From assembly GCA_002293125.1 (NCBI GenBank), contig DBCR01000080.1:1-5437 (forward strand): a stretch of DNA of 5,437 nt. Reading direction: 5' to 3'. A program made the position numbers and the translations under genes. Below, one piece after another: positions 2,849 through 5,437 of this stretch. The DNA comes from Opitutia bacterium UBA953 (GTDB lineage Bacteria > Verrucomicrobiota > Verrucomicrobiia > Opitutales > UBA953). Below the pieces are notes generated by a model. It had not been told where the DNA came from and made no database searches. It saw only the letters and a list, made by a program, of their open reading frames with translations. The stretch's first letter is position 1, and each line of letters starts with the position of its first letter.

Positions 2849-5437
2849 TCAGGCTTGGACCTTCGCCTTCTGCTTGCGGCGGCGGATCGCCGCGGCCGCC
2901 AGGGCCAGCGCGCCCAGACCGAGTCCGTAGGTGGAAGGCTCAGGCACGGCGGTCAAGGTGACGGTATTGGTCGCGAAGCTGAGCGACCAGAGGCCGGCGT
3001 TGGAGCTGCTGCCATCGGTATAGGTGAACTGGCTGACATCGATGGTGAAGGCGTCGCTGATGTTGGTGTTGGCGCCGAGATTCAACGAGCCGACGGTGGC
3101 GAAGGTGAAGGTCCGGATGGAGCTGGCGGTGAAGTTCAGCGGGTTGCCGAGGGCCGTGCCGTCGCCATTGCCGTCCAACGAGATGACCTTAAGGTTGATC
3201 CGATTTCCGGAACCCGCGCCGGACACATCGAGGGCGCCCGAGACCGTGAGGGTATCGTAGCCCACACCCGCGGCTCCGGTGGCATTCTGGACCTGCCATT
3301 CGAAGTTCGTACCGCCGACAAGCGCGACGCTGCTCGAGGTCAGATTTCCCGGGGAATTACCCGGACTGATGATCGAGCCGGAGACGGTCGTGACCGCCCC
3401 GACCGTGCCCGAGCCGCCCAAGGTCGTCCCGGACGCGAGCGAGACATTGCCCAGGTTGCTGTTGACGACCAGGGTGCCGGCGGTGACGGAGAGGTTGAGG
3501 TTATTATTGTTACCGGCCGCGATGGTCAGCTTACCCCCCCCTTCCTTGGTGAGGGTCGCCGTGCTGCCGGTGCCGGCGGCGATGGTCAGTACCGAGTTGA
3601 AGACGACGTTGTTGTCGCCGAGGTCGAGTTTGCCGGTGGTGCCGGCGACGAGCTCGAGTTTGCCGGAAAGGTCGTCGGTGTTGCCTGTTTCATAGCGCAC
3701 GCGTGCGTTGTTCGCCAAGGCGATGACCGCGCCCCCGCCGTTGGGCGTGGCGCCCGCCTCGAGCGCGATGGTGGAATTCACCTCGGCATTGATGCGTATA
3801 TCGCCCTTGAAGCGATTGGAGTTGCCGCCGATGACCCAGACCCCGGCTCCATCGATGACCAGGGTCTTGATGCCGTTGCCGGCGGCGATGTCGGCGGCGG
3901 TCAGGCTCGCGCGGAAGATGTTCGTGACGCCGGTATTATTGGCCGTGAGCTTCAATTCCGGCGTGGCGCCGACGAGGGCGATCTTCGCGTCGGAGGTGAA
4001 GGTCAGCCCGGCGGACCCGACGGCGGTGGTGATGCCCGCCGAATCCGTCAGGGTGAAACTGCGGGAACTGCTGGTGGTCGTCGCTCCCGTGAACTCGAGC
4101 ACCGCGCCCGCGCCGAGTTGGAGTTTGGTCGGGTCGGACAAGGTGCCGGCACCGAGCGAGCTGCCCGTGTCGGCCAAGTGGCTGGCCTGGATGATCGCTC
4201 CGGCTACGTTGGCCACGGTCGCCCCGGTGTGGAAATGGGGCGTGCTTAGGGTCAGGGTGCCCGCGGTGGTCTTGGTTAGGTCGGCGGCCCCAGTCAGGAC
4301 GTCGGTGATCGGGACCGTCCCGGCCGTGTTGGCGGCCGAGGCGACGGCCCCGCCGATGACGGAGCCGCTGGTGACGGTGATGACATTGGTGATCGCACCA
4401 ATCGTAGCGAAATTGAGATCGAGCGTGCCACCGTTGACCGTGACCGCGCCCGTACCTAGGGCGGTGAGGTGACCCACCAGAAGCGTGCCCGCTGAGATCG
4501 TGCTCGTACCCGTGTAGGTATTGGCGCCCGAAAGGGTGAGTGTGCCGGCGCCCTGCTTGGTCACACTGCCGGTGCCACTGATGAGATTGTCGGCCGTGAT
4601 GTCGCCACTGTGATTGAAGACGAGCACGGAGTTGTTGGTGATGGCACCAGCCAGCGTCCCCGTCGCGCCGCCCGCGCCGACCTGTAGCGCGCCCGCCGAG
4701 ATGGTGGTGCCTCCGGTGAAGGTGTTGGCATCACCCAGGATCTGGGTGCCGCTCCCGCTTTTGACGAGTGAGAGGAGGCCCGTGATTACGCCCGAGTTTG
4801 CCGCCGTCCCATCACCGTAAGTGTGGGTGATCCCGTTCGCCACGCTGATGGTCAGGGTAGCTGCCGTCGCGGACGTCACCGTGTTTTTCGAGGCAGTGGC
4901 ATTGATTCCAGAGGTCGACACGAGGCCAGCGATTTCTTGGCTTCTCCCATTGAGATCGAGAGTACCAAGATTAACTGCGGAAGCTTGACCGAGGGAGACG
5001 ACGGTGCCGGTGGGCAGACGATCATTGCCGGTGGTGAGCTTGATGGTGCCATGGTTGATGGCGGTATTCCCGGTGTAGGTGCTAACGCCGCCGAGCTCGA
5101 AGGTTCCGCTGCCTTGTTTCGCCCAGGAACCGGTTTCTCCGGATTTGTTGGCGATGACTTTGTTGTAGACCAGGGTGCCCGTGTCCTCAGAGCTGATTGA
5201 GGTTCCGGCACCGTCTCCCACATATATGTCCCTGCCAGCCCCGAGGGTAACTGTAGTGGCATCACTCGCCTTACCAAAACGCCCGCCGTCGATGATGATG
5301 TCATTTGCCGCAGCGCCCATGCTGCCGTCCCCGGTGAAGCGCACCTCGCCGCCAAAGATGCTGATATCCCCGGTGAATGTGTTGGCGACGCCGGTGATAG
5401 CAAACCGGCCGGTCGTGTTCGCGTTGGCGGCAAAGGT
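2849..5437 (-). CDS. Autotransporter-associated beta-strand repeat protein with PEP-CTERM tail (5' end outside window)
   Basis: The frame is open from the right edge to the TGA at 2849-2851, giving 862 visible residues; the GTG at 5342-5344 is internal because repeat sequence continues upstream to the edge. The protein is rich in Gly, Thr, Ala, Ser, Asn and Val and poor in Cys, as expected of an exported beta-helix. It contains several copies of the repeat with core K-G-G-L-L-G-N-Y-TG-T-I-GTL-V, the best at 4475-4576. Near the C-terminus come SPGNSPG (3347-3367), a typical linker in this class, then GVGYDTLTVSGAL, and finally VPEPSTYG plus a hydrophobic helix and RRRKQK, the PEP-CTERM signal processed by an exosortase. 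There is no autotransporter beta-barrel, so despite the repeat's name this is not a type V autotransporter; export is probably by Sec with exosortase-dependent surface or matrix anchoring. The ligand or structural role is unknown. A G8 tract at 3534-3541 may make expression variable. Confidence 0.92.
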   Translation of the reverse strand, partial: TFAANANTTGRFAITGVANTFTGDISIFGGEVRFTGDGSMGAAANDIIIDGGRFGKASDATTVTLGAGRDIYVGDGAGTSISSEDTGTLVYNKVIANKSGETGSWAKQGSGTFELGGVSTYTGNTAINHGTIKLTTGNDRLPTGTVVSLGQASAVNLGTLDLNGRSQEIAGLVSTSGINATASKNTVTSATAATLTISVANGITHTYGDGTAANSGVITGLLSLVKSGSGTQILGDANTFTGGTTISAGALQVGAGGATGTLAGAITNNSVLVFNHSGDITADNLISGTGSVTKQGAGTLTLSGANTYTGTSTISAGTLLVGHLTALGTGAVTVNGGTLDLNFATIGAITNVITVTSGSVIGGAVASAANTAGTVPITDVLTGAADLTKTTAGTLTLSTPHFHTGATVANVAGAIIQASHLADTGSSLGAGTLSDPTKLQLGAGAVLEFTGATTTSSSRSFTLTDSAGITTAVGSAGLTFTSDAKIALVGATPELKLTANNTGVTNIFRASLTAADIAAGNGIKTLVIDGAGVWVIGGNSNRFKGDIRINAEVNSTIALEAGATPNGGGAVIALANNARVRYETGNTDDLSGKLELVAGTTGKLDLGDNNVVFNSVLTIAAGTGSTATLTKEGGGKLTIAAGNNNNLNLSVTAGTLVVNSNLGNVSLASGTTLGGSGTVGAVTTVSGSIISPGNSPGNLTSSSVALVGGTNFEWQVQNATGAAGVGYDTLTVSGALDVSGAGSGNRINLKVISLDGNGDGTALGNPLNFTASSIRTFTFATVGSLNLGANTNISDAFTIDVSQFTYTDGSSSNAGLWSLSFATNTVTLTAVPEPSTYGLGLGALALAAAAIRRRKQKAKVQA
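2852..2947 (-). other. PEP-CTERM exosortase sorting signal
   Basis: This segment encodes the tripartite C-terminal tail: VPEPSTYGLG with the Pro-Glu-Pro motif (codons 2936-2944), a hydrophobic stretch of Leu, Gly and Ala of about 15 residues, and the basic cluster RRRKQK followed by AKVQA at the end. Known for the family: an exosortase (EpsH/Xrt) recognises this tail, in bacteria that also make extracellular polysaccharide. No exosortase gene lies in the window. Confidence 0.93.
3464..3565 (-). repeat. Degenerate beta-strand repeat copy containing the G8 tract
   Basis: Encodes STATLTKEGGGKLTIAAG followed by NNNNLNLSVTAGTLVV. The L-TK-GGG-KLT start and the V-AGTLVV end fit the family, but the TG turn is replaced by an Asn run. 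The GGG triplet is read from the homopolymer at 3534-3541. Confidence 0.65.
3534..3541 (-). repeat. Homopolymer of eight G (minus strand) inside the coding sequence
   Basis: Eight consecutive C on the plus strand, read as GGG GGG GG(T) on the coding strand. Insertion of one G gives TAA directly after the tract; loss of one G gives GTA AGC TGA. Either change would cut the protein about 230 residues before its end, before the SPGNSPG linker and the PEP-CTERM tail. This is a candidate slipped-strand phase-variation site. Confidence 0.6.
4187..4285 (-). repeat. Degenerate beta-strand repeat copy
   Basis: Encodes ADLTKTTAGTLTLSTP followed by HFHTGATVANVAGAIIQ. The L-TK-AGTLTLS half is conserved, but the N-T-Y-TG turn has become HFHTG and the end has drifted. 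Confidence 0.7.
4475..4576 (-). repeat. Beta-strand repeat copy (best match)
   Basis: Encodes GTGSVTKQGAGTLTLSG followed by ANTYTGTSTISAGTLLV, almost the family consensus. It is the clearest single piece of evidence for the repeat family in this gene. Confidence 0.93.
4679..4777 (-). repeat. Beta-strand repeat copy
   Basis: Encodes LLSLVKSGSGTQILGD followed by ANTFTGGTTISAGALQV, a well-conserved unit with the V-K-G-GT, NTFTGGTTI and AGALQV parts of the family consensus. Confidence 0.9.
5033..5131 (-). repeat. Beta-strand repeat copy
   Basis: Encodes a 33-residue unit starting TGSWAKQGSGTFELGG and continuing STYTGNTAINHGTIKLT. It keeps the K-QG-G core, the Y-TG-T turn and the I-x-x-GT end of the autotransporter-associated beta-strand repeat. 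Confidence 0.85.
5336..5392 (-). repeat. Beta-strand repeat copy at the window edge
   Basis: Encodes GVANTFTGDISIFGGEVRF, which matches the second half of the repeat (N-T-F-TG-x-I-x-x-GG-x). The first half of this copy is poorly conserved. It shows that the repeat domain continues beyond the right edge. Confidence 0.6.

Noticed and set aside
2780..4249. Long plus-strand open frame of 489 codons opposite the repeat-protein gene
   Set aside because: It is antisense to a well-supported coding sequence. Its Gly/Arg/Asp/Ala-rich composition is what a shadow of a Gly/Thr/Ala-rich high-GC gene produces, and no family motif is visible.
3708..4472. Plus-strand open frame of 254 codons opposite the repeat-protein gene
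   Set aside because: Pro/Ala/Val/Ser-rich antisense shadow of the repeat region without a recognisable domain or start signal.
5342..5344. GTG at 5344 as the start of the repeat protein
   Set aside because: The frame stays open to the window edge and encodes further repeat sequence (NTFTGDISIFGGE), so the codon is an internal Val.

Overview
The window looks like a piece of a Verrucomicrobia chromosome, most likely from the Opitutae/Opitutales. The inference rests on a high-GC sequence combined with a protein that carries autotransporter-associated beta-strand repeats and ends in a PEP-CTERM sorting signal, a combination common in that phylum. No rRNA or other decisive marker is present, so the assignment is moderate in confidence.

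Layout. Bases 1-1414 (+) hold the C-terminal half of phosphoenolpyruvate carboxylase; its N-terminal half lies off the left edge. Bases 1415-1489 hold a strong GC-rich hairpin, probably a bidirectional terminator, because the next gene converges on it. Bases 1490-1960 (-) encode a small four-helix membrane protein of unknown function. Bases 2011-2766 (-) encode a complete inositol-monophosphatase-family phosphatase. From 2849 to the right edge (-) lies the C-terminal part of a large Gly/Thr/Ala-rich repeat protein with a PEP-CTERM tail; its signal peptide and start are off the right edge. The three minus-strand genes are transcribed in the order repeat protein, phosphatase, membrane protein, with gaps of 82 and 50 bases. 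No stretch of more than 300 bases lacks a gene, and I saw no RNA gene, CRISPR array, insertion sequence or attachment site.

How the genes relate. There is no obvious shared pathway: PEP carboxylase is anaplerotic central metabolism, the phosphatase is a housekeeping-type small-molecule phosphatase, and the repeat protein is probably exported and surface-associated. The phosphatase and the membrane protein each seem to have their own promoter: both GTG starts are preceded by the same TAGGTT hexamer at exactly the same distance (6 bases), with a -35-like element 16-17 bases further upstream. This suggests separate, possibly leaderless transcripts rather than one operon.

Most worth checking: an 8-base G tract inside the repeat-protein gene, where gain or loss of a single G creates a stop within a few codons and would remove the PEP-CTERM tail; the twin TAGGTT-N6-GTG starts; and loss of the near-terminal Asn in the PEP carboxylase allosteric site. 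I found no convincing evidence of a wholly new multi-gene system in this window.
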